This document shows positions 8,280 through 17,465 of a stretch of 64,000 nucleotides of DNA, one piece after another; the stretch's first letter is position 1; each line of letters starts with the position of its first letter. The notes under the pieces are model-generated. The model ran no database searches and was not told the DNA's origin. It saw only the letters and a list, made by a program, of their open reading frames with translations. The position numbers were made by a program, and so were the translations under genes. The stretch lies in contig NZ_KE159720.1 in the NCBI RefSeq assembly GCF_000403455.2, positions 1 to 64,000 on the forward strand. Direction: 5' to 3'. The stretch is from Dorea sp. 5-2. Lineage in GTDB: Bacteria > Bacillota > Clostridia > Lachnospirales > Lachnospiraceae.

Positions 8280-8761
8280 TGGCGAAGATTACGGTGAGAG
8301 GGTTGGAAGAGTATGCCAACCGTCTGGGAGCGTTGTGGAAAGACAGTGAGAAGATTATGAAGGAAGCAGTGTATGCAGGGGCGTCCGAAGTAGCGGATTC
8401 TATCAAGAGCGGGCTTAGGAGTATTCCGACCAGTAATGAGAGGGGGACTCCGGATCATCCGGTGGAGGGTGTGACGAACAGGCAGAAAGCGGATTTGATT
8501 GATGCATTTGGACTGGCGCCTATTGAGGACAGGGACGGCTATATACAGACGAAGGCAGGATTCGACGGGTATGGAAGGACTCCGAGTAAAAAATACCCAA
8601 AGGGACTGCCGAATGCGCTTCTGATGCGTTCTGTGGAGAGCGGGACGTCTTTTAGGAAGAAGACGCCAGTAATCAGAAAAGCGGTGAATAAGAGCAGAAA
8701 GAGAAGCGTACAGGCAATGGGAGAGGTAATCGACCAAGCATGTAAGGAGATTATGAGATAA
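8279..8761 (+). CDS. HK97 gp10-like neck / tail completion protein
   Basis: This is a 160-residue protein. The segment ITVRGLEEYANRLGALWKD, followed by KEAVYAGASEVADSIKSGLRSIP and a C-terminal helix with RKRSVQAMGEVIDQACKEI, matches the HK97 gp10 family, which attaches tail to head. The ATG at 8279 has GGGAGG 8 bases upstream and overlaps the previous stop as TGATG; the longer GTG start at 8258 is less likely. It is followed by the tail tube gene after 18 bases containing AGGAGGAAGAG. Confidence 0.75.
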   Translation: MAKITVRGLEEYANRLGALWKDSEKIMKEAVYAGASEVADSIKSGLRSIPTSNERGTPDHPVEGVTNRQKADLIDAFGLAPIEDRDGYIQTKAGFDGYGRTPSKKYPKGLPNALLMRSVESGTSFRKKTPVIRKAVNKSRKRSVQAMGEVIDQACKEIMR

Positions 8762-8779
8762 CAGGAGGAAGAGAGAAAT

Positions 8780-9436
8780 ATGGCGATTAAAGGATTATCT
8801 AAACCAATATGTTCTACCTATCAGGTAAATGGAAATGTTGTTACGTATTCGGAGCCTTATACGGCGGACTATGCGGTGGAGTATTCATTCGAAGCGAAAA
8901 TAGCGAGTGATAATGATCTTTATGCGGATAATAATATAAAGGAATCGGCGGCAGGGAAGTTTGCAAGCGGAAGCCTGACATTAAAAACAGCGGATTTAAC
9001 GCCGTCTTTGTCGAAAAAGATCATTGGATTAAGGACGGTGACAAGGACAGTGGCAGGAAAAGAAGTTACGGATGTTGTATATGACGATAACCTGAGACAG
9101 CCAGATCTTGGATTCGGAATTATTGAAGAGCATGAGATTGACGGTATTACAAAGTACCTTCCGATCATATTTCCGAAGATTAAGTTTAACGTACCGGGAA
9201 ATGCGGCAACCACGAGAGGGAATGAGATTGAGTGGAAGACCAGGGAGGTTACGGCGAAGGTGATGCGCTCCGACCAGGCGGATGAAAATTATAATCATCC
9301 ATGGCAGATCAGCCCGGAAGAACTCTACGATACGGAGGCTGAGGCGGAGGAATATATCAAGGCGGTACTTTCTCCGAAAGAAGAGGATACGGGAGGAACA
9401 GTTCCGGAAGAGAATAAAACAGAAGGGATAGGGTAA
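8780..9436 (+). CDS. Major tail (tube) protein
   Basis: This 218-residue protein forms the hexameric rings of the non-contractile tail tube. It starts MAIKGLSKPICSTYQVNG and contains alternating beta strands with LRQPDLGFGIIEEHEIDG and YLPIIFPKIKFNVPGNAATTRGNEIEWKT broken by loops, typical of the phi13-type Firmicute tail tube family. The acidic C-terminal 30 residues (SPKEEDTGG...) look disordered. A strong ribosome binding site (AGGAGG) precedes it, as expected for an abundant product. Confidence 0.85.
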   Translation: MAIKGLSKPICSTYQVNGNVVTYSEPYTADYAVEYSFEAKIASDNDLYADNNIKESAAGKFASGSLTLKTADLTPSLSKKIIGLRTVTRTVAGKEVTDVVYDDNLRQPDLGFGIIEEHEIDGITKYLPIIFPKIKFNVPGNAATTRGNEIEWKTREVTAKVMRSDQADENYNHPWQISPEELYDTEAEAEEYIKAVLSPKEEDTGGTVPEENKTEGIG

Positions 9437-9439
9437 GGT

Positions 9440-9865
9440 ATGAACAGAATAGTGAGCGTGGAAATCGTAGGAAAGTATTATCCAATGTCTTTCTCTTTAA
9501 TGGCAGCGAAAAAAGTTGCGCAAAAGCATGGTAATATTGAGAAGATGTTAGAAAGTATAAACGGAAGTGGCGGAACGACGGACAAGACTATAGATGAGGT
9601 TGTGGGTCTATTAGAATTGCTGATTTCTCAAGGCTGCGCTTATAAGAACTATTTTGAGAAGGATGTTCCGGTAAATGACACGGATCCTGTAATAGACGGG
9701 AAATGGACGCCTTTGCCAAGGGAAGCGCTTGAAATTGCTGTGGGAATCGGTGATTTGGATTATCTGTCGGATAAGATTGCAGAATGTGTTAATGGAAGCC
9801 AGAAGAAAGAAATTGAAGCAAAAGAGATCGTAACGAAGGGAAAAGAAGAAGCCGGGCAGGCGTAA
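9440..9865 (+). CDS. Tail assembly chaperone gpG (unshifted product)
   Basis: This 141-residue chaperone coats the tape measure protein during tail assembly. It is helical and located between tail tube and tape measure, the fixed position of gpG-type genes in siphoviruses. The last codons contain the heptamer GGGAAAA (9838-9844) in the correct zero phase, so a fraction of ribosomes should shift by -1 and make the longer gpGT protein. The normal stop is TAA at 9863-9865. Confidence 0.85.
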   Translation: MNRIVSVEIVGKYYPMSFSLMAAKKVAQKHGNIEKMLESINGSGGTTDKTIDEVVGLLELLISQGCAYKNYFEKDVPVNDTDPVIDGKWTPLPREALEIAVGIGDLDYLSDKIAECVNGSQKKEIEAKEIVTKGKEEAGQA

Positions 9866-10044
9866 ATACGCTTGCCTGGCTTTCTTTATGGGGGCAGAAG
9901 CTTGGCTTAAGGCCCTTGGAATATGCCTGTATGCCGCAAGGTGAGTTGTCTGATCTGATAGATCTGTATATGGCGAGCGAAGGGCTTGTTGATATCAGGA
10001 AGAATGTAAATAACGGAGGAAGCATACCGAGGGAATTGAGGTGA
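9440..10044 (+). CDS. Tail assembly chaperone fusion gpGT made by -1 frameshift
   Basis: Zero frame is read from 9440 to 9844, then the -1 frame to TGA at 10042-10044, giving about 201 residues. The added T part reads WGQKLGLRPLEYACMP, then GELSDLIDLYMASEG, a conserved-looking helical domain with no start codon or ribosome binding site of its own. In lambda and relatives gpGT binds both the tape measure and tail tube subunits. The fusion is inferred from the slippery heptamer, the downstream stem-loop and the frame of the T part. Confidence 0.8.
9838..9880 (+). promoter_or_regulatory. Programmed -1 ribosomal frameshift signal
   Basis: The slippery heptamer GGGAAAA is at 9838-9844 (codons GGA AAA in zero frame). 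A 6-base spacer follows, then a 12-bp stem: 9851-9862 pairs with 9869-9880, with two G-U wobbles. The 6-base loop holds the zero-frame stop TAA at 9863-9865. All three standard elements are present at the standard spacing. Confidence 0.85.
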
Positions 10045-10048
10045 TGGA

Positions 10049-12802
10049 ATGGGATATGATATAGGACCGAGAATAGGGGTACAGGGGGAGCCAGAATTCA
10101 ATAATCAGCTTAAGTCAATTAATAATAAATTGAAAGAGTATGGTTCGGAAATGAAGGCTCTGACCAATAAATTCTCAGAGAATGCCAGTAGTCAGGAAGC
10201 GCTGATCGCCAAAACAAAGACGTTGCAGAAGCAGTATGATACACAGAAACAGAAATCTGAGCTCCTGGAAAAGCAGTACAGGAAAGAAGTTGAGAAACTT
10301 AATGATCTTGCAGAGGCATATCAGAAGGCGAAAAATGAGAATGGCGAGGCATCTGCGGAAGCGGCAAGAGCGGAGACGGCGTATAACCGGCAGGCAGAGA
10401 GCGTGTCGAGGCTCAGGGTGGCAATGAATGAAACCGAAGGTTATATGAACCGGCTTGAGAATTCCATCCATGCGAACCAGAACGCTCTTGATGAGATGGA
10501 GGCAGGGACGCGGGATACCGAGACGGGGCTTCGTAATCTTGGGGATGCGGCAGATGAGGCAGGCAACCGGCTGGATGATATTGCGCAGAATGTCGGGAAT
10601 GGCGCGCTTATGCAAGCGGCGGAGAGTTTAAGCGGTATAGGCGATAAGATTGTTGATATGGGCGGGAAAGCCGTACAATCATTCCAGAGCGTGGAAGATG
10701 CCGTAGTCAAAGTAAATGCCAGGTTCGGGGAAACCGGGGAAGCGGCGAAGGCGAATGAAAAGCTGATTAAAAGCGTCTATGAGAGTGGACTTGGAGATTC
10801 CCTGGATTCTGTGGCAAATGCGGTAATTCTGGTCAAAGATAACCTGACAGGGTTGAATGAAACGGACATGAATAATATCGTATCACAAGGATTGATCCTG
10901 GAAGATACATATGGGATTGATATGGCGGAAAGTGTAAGAGGTATCAATTCCCTGATGCAGCGTTTTGGAATGGATGCGACAGCAGCAATGGATCTCCTGA
11001 TTGCCGGAACACAAAAAGGGTTAGATAAGACGAATGAATTGGGTGATAATCTGGCGGAGTATTCCGGAAAATTTTCTGAGGCGGGATATTCGGCGACGGA
11101 ATATTTCCAAGTGCTGCAGAATGGACTGGATGCAGGAGCGTATAACCTGGATAAAGTGAACGATGCAATCAATGAAGTGACAACACGTTTGGGAGACGGA
11201 ACAATAGGTGAGGCTCTTGGTTCTTTCAGTGGGAAGACGCAGGAAGTCTTTGCGGCGTGGCAGAATGGAGGGGCAACACAGAAGGAAGTTATTGATTCGA
11301 TTGTTGCGGATATTGCTAATTGTACGAACCAACAGGAAGCGATGAATCTGGCAAGCACGGCGTTTGGAACAATAGCGGAAGATGGAGGGATCAAGGTAGT
11401 ATCGGCATTGACATCGGTTGGAGACAGTTATACAGATGTTAGTGGAAAGGCGGCAGAATTCGGGGAGAATACAACCACATCATCACAGAATATGCAGGCG
11501 GCTCTTCGTAAGATACAAGATGCTTTCGTGCCATTGGGAGAATCTATAGCAAGCGTTCTCGAATCGGCGGCACCGGCGGCGGAAACAGTTGCAGGGGTAG
11601 TCGGAAAATTTTCGGAGTTGCCGGCGCCGCTACAGACGGTCATTCTTGCCATTGCAGGGATATTGGCGGGGATATCAAAGATTGCACCAATACTGGCAGC
11701 GCTAAAATCTATAGGGATTGGTAGTGCGTTGGCAACGGTCGGAACGGCGATCACAGGGACTATTATACCGGCGATTGCCAGTGCGTTGGCGGCAGCAGCG
11801 CCGGTAATTGCAGTCATAGCGGGTATTGCCGCCGCAATTGTTGGTATCATAGCTATCATCAAGAATTGGGGCGATATTGTGGATTGGCTCAGCGGGCACG
11901 TTGGTAGCGCAATAGAAGGAATAAAAGGATTTTTCGGCGGATTAGGAGAAAAGGTCGGTGAAGTGAAAGAAAAGGTGACTGGAAAAGTGACGGAAATGAA
12001 GGAGAATGTGAGTGAAAAATTCCAGGACATGAAGCAGTCGGCTTCTGACCGATTACAAGAGTTACAAAATTCAGCTGCAGAAAAATTCGAAGGAGCACGT
12101 AATATTATTGCGCAAAAGACTGAGGCGATCAGGAGTGTGACACGGGAAAAGTTGGAAAATGTGAAGAATGCATATGATGAAGCGGGCGGAGGTATAAAAG
12201 GGATTGCAAGCGGATGTATGCAAGCAGTAAGTGAAGTATTTACGGCAAAATTAGATTACATTAATGCACTGACGGGCGGTAAGTTGGATGCAGTACGTGA
12301 TGCGTTTAAAAATAAAATTGAGAGTGCAAAAGATGCCGTAGGATCAGGTATAGAGAAAATCAGTGGTTTTTTCCGTAATTTAAAGCTTAAGCTTCCGGAG
12401 ATACAGATACCAAAGATTAAGCTTCCTCGTTTTTCTATCAGTGGAAGTTTTTCGATCACGCCGCCCAGGGTTCCTAAAATTTCGGTTAAATGGAATAAAA
12501 AGGGTGGTATTCTATCGGGCGCCCAGATCTTCGGAAGCCTTGGAGGGAAACTTCTTGGAGGTGGGGAAGCAGGGCGAGAAGCTGTGCTTCCGTTGGATTC
12601 GTTCTACCGGAATCTTGAGGATATCATGGATAGGATCTTAAGTGCGGATGCGCCTGATTATAGCGGGGTAACAGAATTGAAATTAGCGCCGAATGTCAAT
12701 GTATATGTCGGAAATAGGGAATTTGATGCTTATATCGTGGAGACGGCGGGGAGTGGGATTTCAATGAAACAATATGGAAACAGGAAGGCGAGAGGGGAAT
12801 AG
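10049..12802 (+). CDS. Tape measure protein
   Basis: This 917-residue protein sets tail length. Layout: N-terminal coiled coil (residues about 10-160) rich in Lys, Glu and Gln; TMP core with VYESGLGDSLDSVANAV and LGDNLAEYSGKFSEAG; a long hydrophobic, alanine/isoleucine-rich stretch at residues about 524-607 that probably enters the host membrane; then amphipathic repeats (KEKVTGKVTEMKENVSEKF) and a C-terminal block GGEAGREAVLPLDSFYRN. At roughly 0.15 nm per residue the tail would be about 135 nm (inference from the known proportionality). No peptidase domain is seen. Confidence 0.92.
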   Translation: MGYDIGPRIGVQGEPEFNNQLKSINNKLKEYGSEMKALTNKFSENASSQEALIAKTKTLQKQYDTQKQKSELLEKQYRKEVEKLNDLAEAYQKAKNENGEASAEAARAETAYNRQAESVSRLRVAMNETEGYMNRLENSIHANQNALDEMEAGTRDTETGLRNLGDAADEAGNRLDDIAQNVGNGALMQAAESLSGIGDKIVDMGGKAVQSFQSVEDAVVKVNARFGETGEAAKANEKLIKSVYESGLGDSLDSVANAVILVKDNLTGLNETDMNNIVSQGLILEDTYGIDMAESVRGINSLMQRFGMDATAAMDLLIAGTQKGLDKTNELGDNLAEYSGKFSEAGYSATEYFQVLQNGLDAGAYNLDKVNDAINEVTTRLGDGTIGEALGSFSGKTQEVFAAWQNGGATQKEVIDSIVADIANCTNQQEAMNLASTAFGTIAEDGGIKVVSALTSVGDSYTDVSGKAAEFGENTTTSSQNMQAALRKIQDAFVPLGESIASVLESAAPAAETVAGVVGKFSELPAPLQTVILAIAGILAGISKIAPILAALKSIGIGSALATVGTAITGTIIPAIASALAAAAPVIAVIAGIAAAIVGIIAIIKNWGDIVDWLSGHVGSAIEGIKGFFGGLGEKVGEVKEKVTGKVTEMKENVSEKFQDMKQSASDRLQELQNSAAEKFEGARNIIAQKTEAIRSVTREKLENVKNAYDEAGGGIKGIASGCMQAVSEVFTAKLDYINALTGGKLDAVRDAFKNKIESAKDAVGSGIEKISGFFRNLKLKLPEIQIPKIKLPRFSISGSFSITPPRVPKISVKWNKKGGILSGAQIFGSLGGKLLGGGEAGREAVLPLDSFYRNLEDIMDRILSADAPDYSGVTELKLAPNVNVYVGNREFDAYIVETAGSGISMKQYGNRKARGE

Positions 12803-12804
12803 GG

Positions 12805-13509
12805 ATGTGGGTGTATGACATGGAATATGCGGGTTTCAGTGCGTCGGAACATAATATCTACATTGTGAAGCGGCCTTCTATCCCGTCCCCGGAGAGGAAT
12901 TATTTGGAGATTGAGATTCCGGGAAGGGACGGGAAACTCTATGTTGATGAGGGCACGGTGAAAGATATTGAAATATCTGTTGAGATGAATTTCATGGGAC
13001 GGCATGATGAGTGGTTTGGGTATTGGAGGAAGGCGAAGGGTTGGCTGATGCAAAAGGGTCAACATAGATTAATATTTGGAGATGATGCGGATTATTTTTA
13101 TTTGGCTAAAAAGGTTGTTATACCGGAAGCGGAAAGAGTGTGCTATGAGATTGGAAAGTTCACGGTTGTTTTTACGTGTTATGGGTATCAGTATTTGAAA
13201 GAAGGAGGGTTAAGTTATTCTTGCGAAGAGGTCAGTTATAATGCATACGAAATAGCGCATCCGGTTTATGTGATAAAGGGCGAAGGCGTATGTACACTTA
13301 CTGTTAATGGAAAAGATCTGGTAATGAATGTGGGTCAGAATATTACGGTGGATACGGAGCTGCAGATTGCATACCGTACGGATGGAAAGCTTATGAATAC
13401 GTCTGTAAAGGGAAAGTATGAAGATCTGTACTTGCAGCCTGGAGAAAATGTAATAGGGGTTACGGAAGGTTTTGAGGTGGAAGTGATTCCGAGATGGAGG
13501 TGCTTATAG
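12805..13509 (+). CDS. Distal tail protein (Dit)
   Basis: This 234-residue hub protein joins the tail tube to the adhesion device. Family signs are the N-terminal FSASEHNIYIVKRPSIPSPERN, the strand pair YLEIEIPGRDGKLY, and the GKFTVVFTCYGYQYLKEGG turn followed by a C-terminal galectin-like beta domain. It lies between tape measure and tail lysin, which is invariant in Gram-positive siphoviruses. The ATG at 12805 follows AGGGGAAT; a second ATG 15 bases later is possible. Confidence 0.85.
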   Translation: MWVYDMEYAGFSASEHNIYIVKRPSIPSPERNYLEIEIPGRDGKLYVDEGTVKDIEISVEMNFMGRHDEWFGYWRKAKGWLMQKGQHRLIFGDDADYFYLAKKVVIPEAERVCYEIGKFTVVFTCYGYQYLKEGGLSYSCEEVSYNAYEIAHPVYVIKGEGVCTLTVNGKDLVMNVGQNITVDTELQIAYRTDGKLMNTSVKGKYEDLYLQPGENVIGVTEGFEVEVIPRWRCL

Positions 13510-15435
13510 GTGATACAGGCTTATCTGGCAAAAAATCCGGATTTTAATATGAATGGGGATTCGGTACTTATCCCAACGTCCTGTAAGTTGTCGGTAAAGT
13601 TAAATGGTGCGTGGCAGTTGGAACTTTCGCATCCGCTTGACAGGGAAGAACGATGGAGGTATCTGGAAGAGGGCGGGGTAATTGCGGCGCCGACATTTCA
13701 AAGCGGGAAGCAATTATTCCGTATTAATAAGATATGCAAAATGAATACGGGAATTACGGCGATTGCTTATCCTATTTTTTTTGATTCGGCGGATGATTGT
13801 TTACTCATGGATGTAAGACCGACGATGAAGACCGGGCAGGAAGCGTTGGATATTATGACTGCGGGAAGCAGGTATAGTGGGGAATCGGATATCGTATCGG
13901 GTTCTACAGCGTATTTTGTCAGGCGGAACCTGATGTCTGCGATCAATGGGGAAGAGGATCCGTCTTTCATCAGCCGTTGGGGAGGCGAGATGCTCTATGA
14001 TAATTATAAAGTAATTATTAATGAGCGCGTAGGCGGTGACTATGGGGTTGAGGTGCGGTATGGGAAGAACCTGATGGGCATGGAATATCAGGTTGACCTG
14101 TCTGAGGTTATTACGCGGATTGTGCCGGTATCTTATAATGGGTATACATTGGAAGGGGATTCACCGTGGGTGGATTCGCCGAATATCGGGAAGTATGCGA
14201 AGGTATATACAAAAGAAGTAAAATTTGATGATGTAAAGCTGCTAGAGGATGCCAGTGGAGATGAAGAGGCTTTTTCTACACTGGAAGAGCTTCGGGAGGA
14301 ACTGGTGCGCCGATGCAATGTTATGTATTCTAATGGTGCAGATCTTCCCAGGGTGACGGTAACTGTTGATATGGCAGACCTGTCAAAGTGTGAAGAGTAC
14401 AGGGAATATGAGGATCTGGAGAAAGTGGGGCTTGGCGATACGGTCCGTTGCTACAACACAAAACTGGATATTATGACGGAAGCAAGGGTTGTAGAGCTTG
14501 AATGGGATTGTGTGCGGGATATTCCGGGGACGGTTGTGCTTGGGGAATTCAAGTATGATTATTTTACGGAGTTATCAACGGCCCTGACGGCGGTGAAGAA
14601 GATCATGGGACCACATAATACGGTTGTGGCGGAGAGGGTGCAGGGGGTATTGAATGCGATCAATACGCAGTTAAGATACCAGAAGAATGTTGCACAGCGC
14701 CAGGATGTAAGGGCGATCCTGTTCGAGGACCTGGATCGTTCTTCGCCGAATTATGGGGCGATGTCGATTGGGACGCAGGGATTCCAGATTGCGGACAGGC
14801 GGACGGCAGACGGCCGGGATTGGGATTGGACGACGGCATTTACGGCGAAGGGTGGATATGTTGATACGTTGATTGGAGGAATTCTGGTTGATAAGACAGG
14901 GCGGTCGTTTTGGAATCTTGATACAGGGGAGATGCAGTTATCGGGAGTATTCAGGCAGTTTGCCACGAATGGTTATAAGTCGGTTGAAATTTTAAATAAT
15001 ATGATACGGTTCTATGCATGGGAATCGAATGGAGATTATGTTGGAAGCGTAGGGGCTGTAAGAAGAAAAATAGATGGACGCCGTGGTGTTGAAATGTGGT
15101 GTGACAAAGGAGATGTACTATGGTTAGGGGTTAGGACTGGTGAAGAAGATGATTATGGGGTAACACAGGTATTTGAATATGATAGTAACAATATGGATGC
15201 AACACCGTGGCTGAGAAATACTGTTAGCGGAAATTTCCTTGCCGGAGGGGTGAGTATTGAAGTGGAAAACGGGCTTATTAAGGATATCCCACCGCATACG
15301 CTCCTTGAAGGGACAATGACTTTTATGAGTGGATTAGGTTGGAGTAATGGAGCCATAGACTGGATACAGTGGTCAGATGTCACAGTAAAGAAAGGATGTA
15401 TTGCAGACTGTAAAGACCGCAGGCAGAATTTTTGA
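13510..15435 (+). CDS. Tail-associated structural protein / tail tip (Tal-like)
   Basis: This 641-residue minor structural protein of the siphovirus prophage tail family is placed after Dit. The N-terminal 350 residues hold the hub domain typical of phage minor structural proteins (KLSVKLNGAWQLELSHPLD, TAIAYPIFFDSADDCLLMD, LPRVTVTVDMADLSKCEEY). It closes the tail tube and carries the receptor-binding parts. The C-terminal half (from about residue 410, NYGAMSIGTQGFQIAD) looks like a beta-rich adhesion module. I see no clear peptidase active site. The GTG start has GGAGGT 8 bases upstream and abuts the Dit stop. Confidence 0.8.
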   Translation: MIQAYLAKNPDFNMNGDSVLIPTSCKLSVKLNGAWQLELSHPLDREERWRYLEEGGVIAAPTFQSGKQLFRINKICKMNTGITAIAYPIFFDSADDCLLMDVRPTMKTGQEALDIMTAGSRYSGESDIVSGSTAYFVRRNLMSAINGEEDPSFISRWGGEMLYDNYKVIINERVGGDYGVEVRYGKNLMGMEYQVDLSEVITRIVPVSYNGYTLEGDSPWVDSPNIGKYAKVYTKEVKFDDVKLLEDASGDEEAFSTLEELREELVRRCNVMYSNGADLPRVTVTVDMADLSKCEEYREYEDLEKVGLGDTVRCYNTKLDIMTEARVVELEWDCVRDIPGTVVLGEFKYDYFTELSTALTAVKKIMGPHNTVVAERVQGVLNAINTQLRYQKNVAQRQDVRAILFEDLDRSSPNYGAMSIGTQGFQIADRRTADGRDWDWTTAFTAKGGYVDTLIGGILVDKTGRSFWNLDTGEMQLSGVFRQFATNGYKSVEILNNMIRFYAWESNGDYVGSVGAVRRKIDGRRGVEMWCDKGDVLWLGVRTGEEDDYGVTQVFEYDSNNMDATPWLRNTVSGNFLAGGVSIEVENGLIKDIPPHTLLEGTMTFMSGLGWSNGAIDWIQWSDVTVKKGCIADCKDRRQNF

Positions 15436-15451
15436 CAAGGAGGAAGGGATA

Positions 15452-15640
15452 ATGAAAGTTTATGAGGCAGCGGCATTCAATTGTCCTACAACTTATGTAA
15501 GCGGATATGGGGAAAAAGCCAGAGAACCGGGAGAAAAGAGAATGGGTAAAGCTGAAAAAGAAAATGTTGAGATGGAAGAGGGTGTGGAGGATGAAGAGCA
15601 TAGAGCGGGAGATATTAGTAAAGCGAAAGTCGATAGATAA
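15452..15640 (+). CDS. Small acidic phage protein overlapping the tail fibre gene
   Basis: This is a 62-residue reading frame with a good ribosome binding site (AAGGAGG, 15438-15444) 7 bases before its ATG. It is rich in Glu and Lys in its second half (AEKENVEMEEGVEDEE). Its last 50 bases overlap the probable start of the fibre gene in another frame. No family is recognised. It may be a real small gene or a leader that couples translation of the fibre gene. Confidence 0.4.
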   Translation: MKVYEAAAFNCPTTYVSGYGEKAREPGEKRMGKAEKENVEMEEGVEDEEHRAGDISKAKVDR

Positions 15641-17111
15641 TCCCATATCTTATACCAGGGCAACGAATGCGATACCGCTTGTATTCCGTTTCTGTGATTT
15701 TACAATCCCGGAGGATGCAGAAGCTCGTGTATATGTCCAGAAGCCGTCAGGAAAAGCGGTATATGCCCAGGCGGAGGTTGTGGGGAATTGTGTTACAGTG
15801 GATGTTACATCGCAGATGTTTGTGGAGTTGGGGCGTAGTTATCTGCAGATCCAGGTGGTAAGCGGGGAGAAGGTCTTGGTGACGTTCATGCAGACTGTGG
15901 ATGTCCTGCCTAATTATACGGAAGGGGATGCTGAGCAGAGTAAGAATGAGGACGGTTTCTTCGGGGAATACATGGGAAAGCTAAGCGAAGCAACGGAAGA
16001 AGCTGCCCAGGCATCGCAGAGAGCGAATGATGCAGTGGATCTGATTAATGGGAAGTTGGAGAACGGGGAATTTATAGGACCGGTTGGCCCGGCAGGCCCC
16101 GCAGCTACGATAAGAGTTAATGCGGTGACTACGGGAGAACCGGGAACCCCGGCAAAGGTAGAGAATGTGGGGGATGACAGTGAGGTCATCCTGGATTTTA
16201 CGATCCCGCAAGGGAAGACTGGTGAAATTGATAATATTGATACGGTCACGGTGGATTTCGAAGAAGCGCAGAAGAGGGAGAATATAGAGAAGACGGATGC
16301 GCTTTCTGTGATATTTGGGAAAATCAGGAAGGTGATCACGGATATATCCGAGGGGGCGTTAGGGTCTCTGATCGGGAGAAATTTGGAGGCAGGTAAGGCG
16401 CTGGTCTCAGATGCAGACGGTAAGATTGCGTCAAGTAGTGTATCGGATATTGAGTTGGGATATTTATCTGGAGTAACAAAAAGTCTCCAGGAACAAATAA
16501 ATGAAATAAAGAATAGTAGCTCGGTCAGCTCGTTTGATGCGATCTATCCGGTCGGATCGATCTATATGTCTGTTAAAAATACGAACCCATCAACATTTTT
16601 TGAAGGTACAACCTGGGTAGCATGGGGAGCGGGGAAGGTCCCGGTCGGTGTGAATACGAGCGAGACGGAATTTGATGCTGTTGAGAAAACCGGGGGAGCA
16701 AAAAGTGTGAACCTGAACCATTCCCATACGGTGAATGGTCACACGCATACAGTAAATAACCACAGGCATCTGGTGAATGCGCATTCCCATACGGTAGACA
16801 GTCATAAACATATTGCTCCGACGGGATATGATAATAATAGCTATTATACGCATGATATATGGGGAGATATAGTCAAAAGTGCACCTCTAACGGGTTGGTC
16901 GTGGTCGCCGTCATCTAATACTGCCACAAACCAAACAAGGCTTGGCTATACAAGTGAAGCGTCACCAGGTACATCAGAATCATCGCCGTATACGAATTAT
17001 CAGTCACCGGGTACATCAGAATCTGCACCGGGTACGGATGCCAGACTTAGCAGTGCGGTTAATAACCTGCAGCCATATATTACGTGTTATATGTGGAAAA
17101 GAACGAAGTAA
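15591..17111 (+). CDS. Phage tail fibre / receptor-binding baseplate protein
   Basis: This is a 506-residue protein. Residues 1-110 resemble the BppU/fibre N-terminal domain (TRATNAIPLVFRFCDFTIP). A short coiled coil and a collagen-like GPVGPAGPA segment (near residue 163) follow. A second coiled coil comes next, then a collar-like domain (YPVGSIYMSVKNTNPSTFFEG), five HxH motifs at exact heptad spacing (H377 to H407), Ser/Thr/Gly repeats, and a conserved end NNLQPYITCYMWKRTK. It should be trimeric and contact the host surface. The start at 15591 is chosen because homology-like sequence begins there; an upstream ATG (15507) would add basic residues of no known fold. Confidence 0.82.
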   Translation: MKSIEREILVKRKSIDNPISYTRATNAIPLVFRFCDFTIPEDAEARVYVQKPSGKAVYAQAEVVGNCVTVDVTSQMFVELGRSYLQIQVVSGEKVLVTFMQTVDVLPNYTEGDAEQSKNEDGFFGEYMGKLSEATEEAAQASQRANDAVDLINGKLENGEFIGPVGPAGPAATIRVNAVTTGEPGTPAKVENVGDDSEVILDFTIPQGKTGEIDNIDTVTVDFEEAQKRENIEKTDALSVIFGKIRKVITDISEGALGSLIGRNLEAGKALVSDADGKIASSSVSDIELGYLSGVTKSLQEQINEIKNSSSVSSFDAIYPVGSIYMSVKNTNPSTFFEGTTWVAWGAGKVPVGVNTSETEFDAVEKTGGAKSVNLNHSHTVNGHTHTVNNHRHLVNAHSHTVDSHKHIAPTGYDNNSYYTHDIWGDIVKSAPLTGWSWSPSSNTATNQTRLGYTSEASPGTSESSPYTNYQSPGTSESAPGTDARLSSAVNNLQPYITCYMWKRTK

Positions 17112-17152
17112 ATTTGGTGAAGGAGACTTGAGTAGGAGAGGAGGTGATCCCA

Positions 17153-17446
17153 ATGGGACGTTTCCTGACGGAAACATATGCTATGGTTCTGCCGGTGGTC
17201 TTAGGTTACATAGTATGGTTACTGAAACGGCAGAAGAGGGACCGTGATGCGAACGGGAAAGGAACCATGCTGCTCCTTAGGGTGCAGCTGATCGAGTACC
17301 ATGACAGGTATGTGGCGTTAGGGCATATCCCGTCCTATGCCTTGGAAAATTGTATCGAAATGTATGAGGCATACCATGAGCTTGGCGGGAACGGCATGGT
17401 GACCGAGATGTATAAGGAGATATTAGAACTGGAAATTAGGAAGTAA
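17153..17446 (+). CDS. Small membrane-anchored phage protein near holin
   Basis: This 97-residue protein has one N-terminal membrane segment (YAMVLPVVLGYIVWLL, residues about 9-24) followed by a basic stretch KRQKRDRD and a soluble helical tail. GGAGGTGATCCC lies directly before the ATG. It lies between the fibre and the holin and probably forms part of the lysis cassette, but the family is not recognised. It could be a holin accessory or antiholin (inference). Confidence 0.55.
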   Translation: MGRFLTETYAMVLPVVLGYIVWLLKRQKRDRDANGKGTMLLLRVQLIEYHDRYVALGHIPSYALENCIEMYEAYHELGGNGMVTEMYKEILELEIRK

Positions 17447-17465
17447 TGAAAGGAAGGTAAAGAAG

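Noticed and set aside
15507..15590. Upstream start of the tail fibre (MGKKPENREKREW...)
   Set aside because: It adds 28 very basic residues that do not fit the fibre N-domain and lacks a ribosome binding site.
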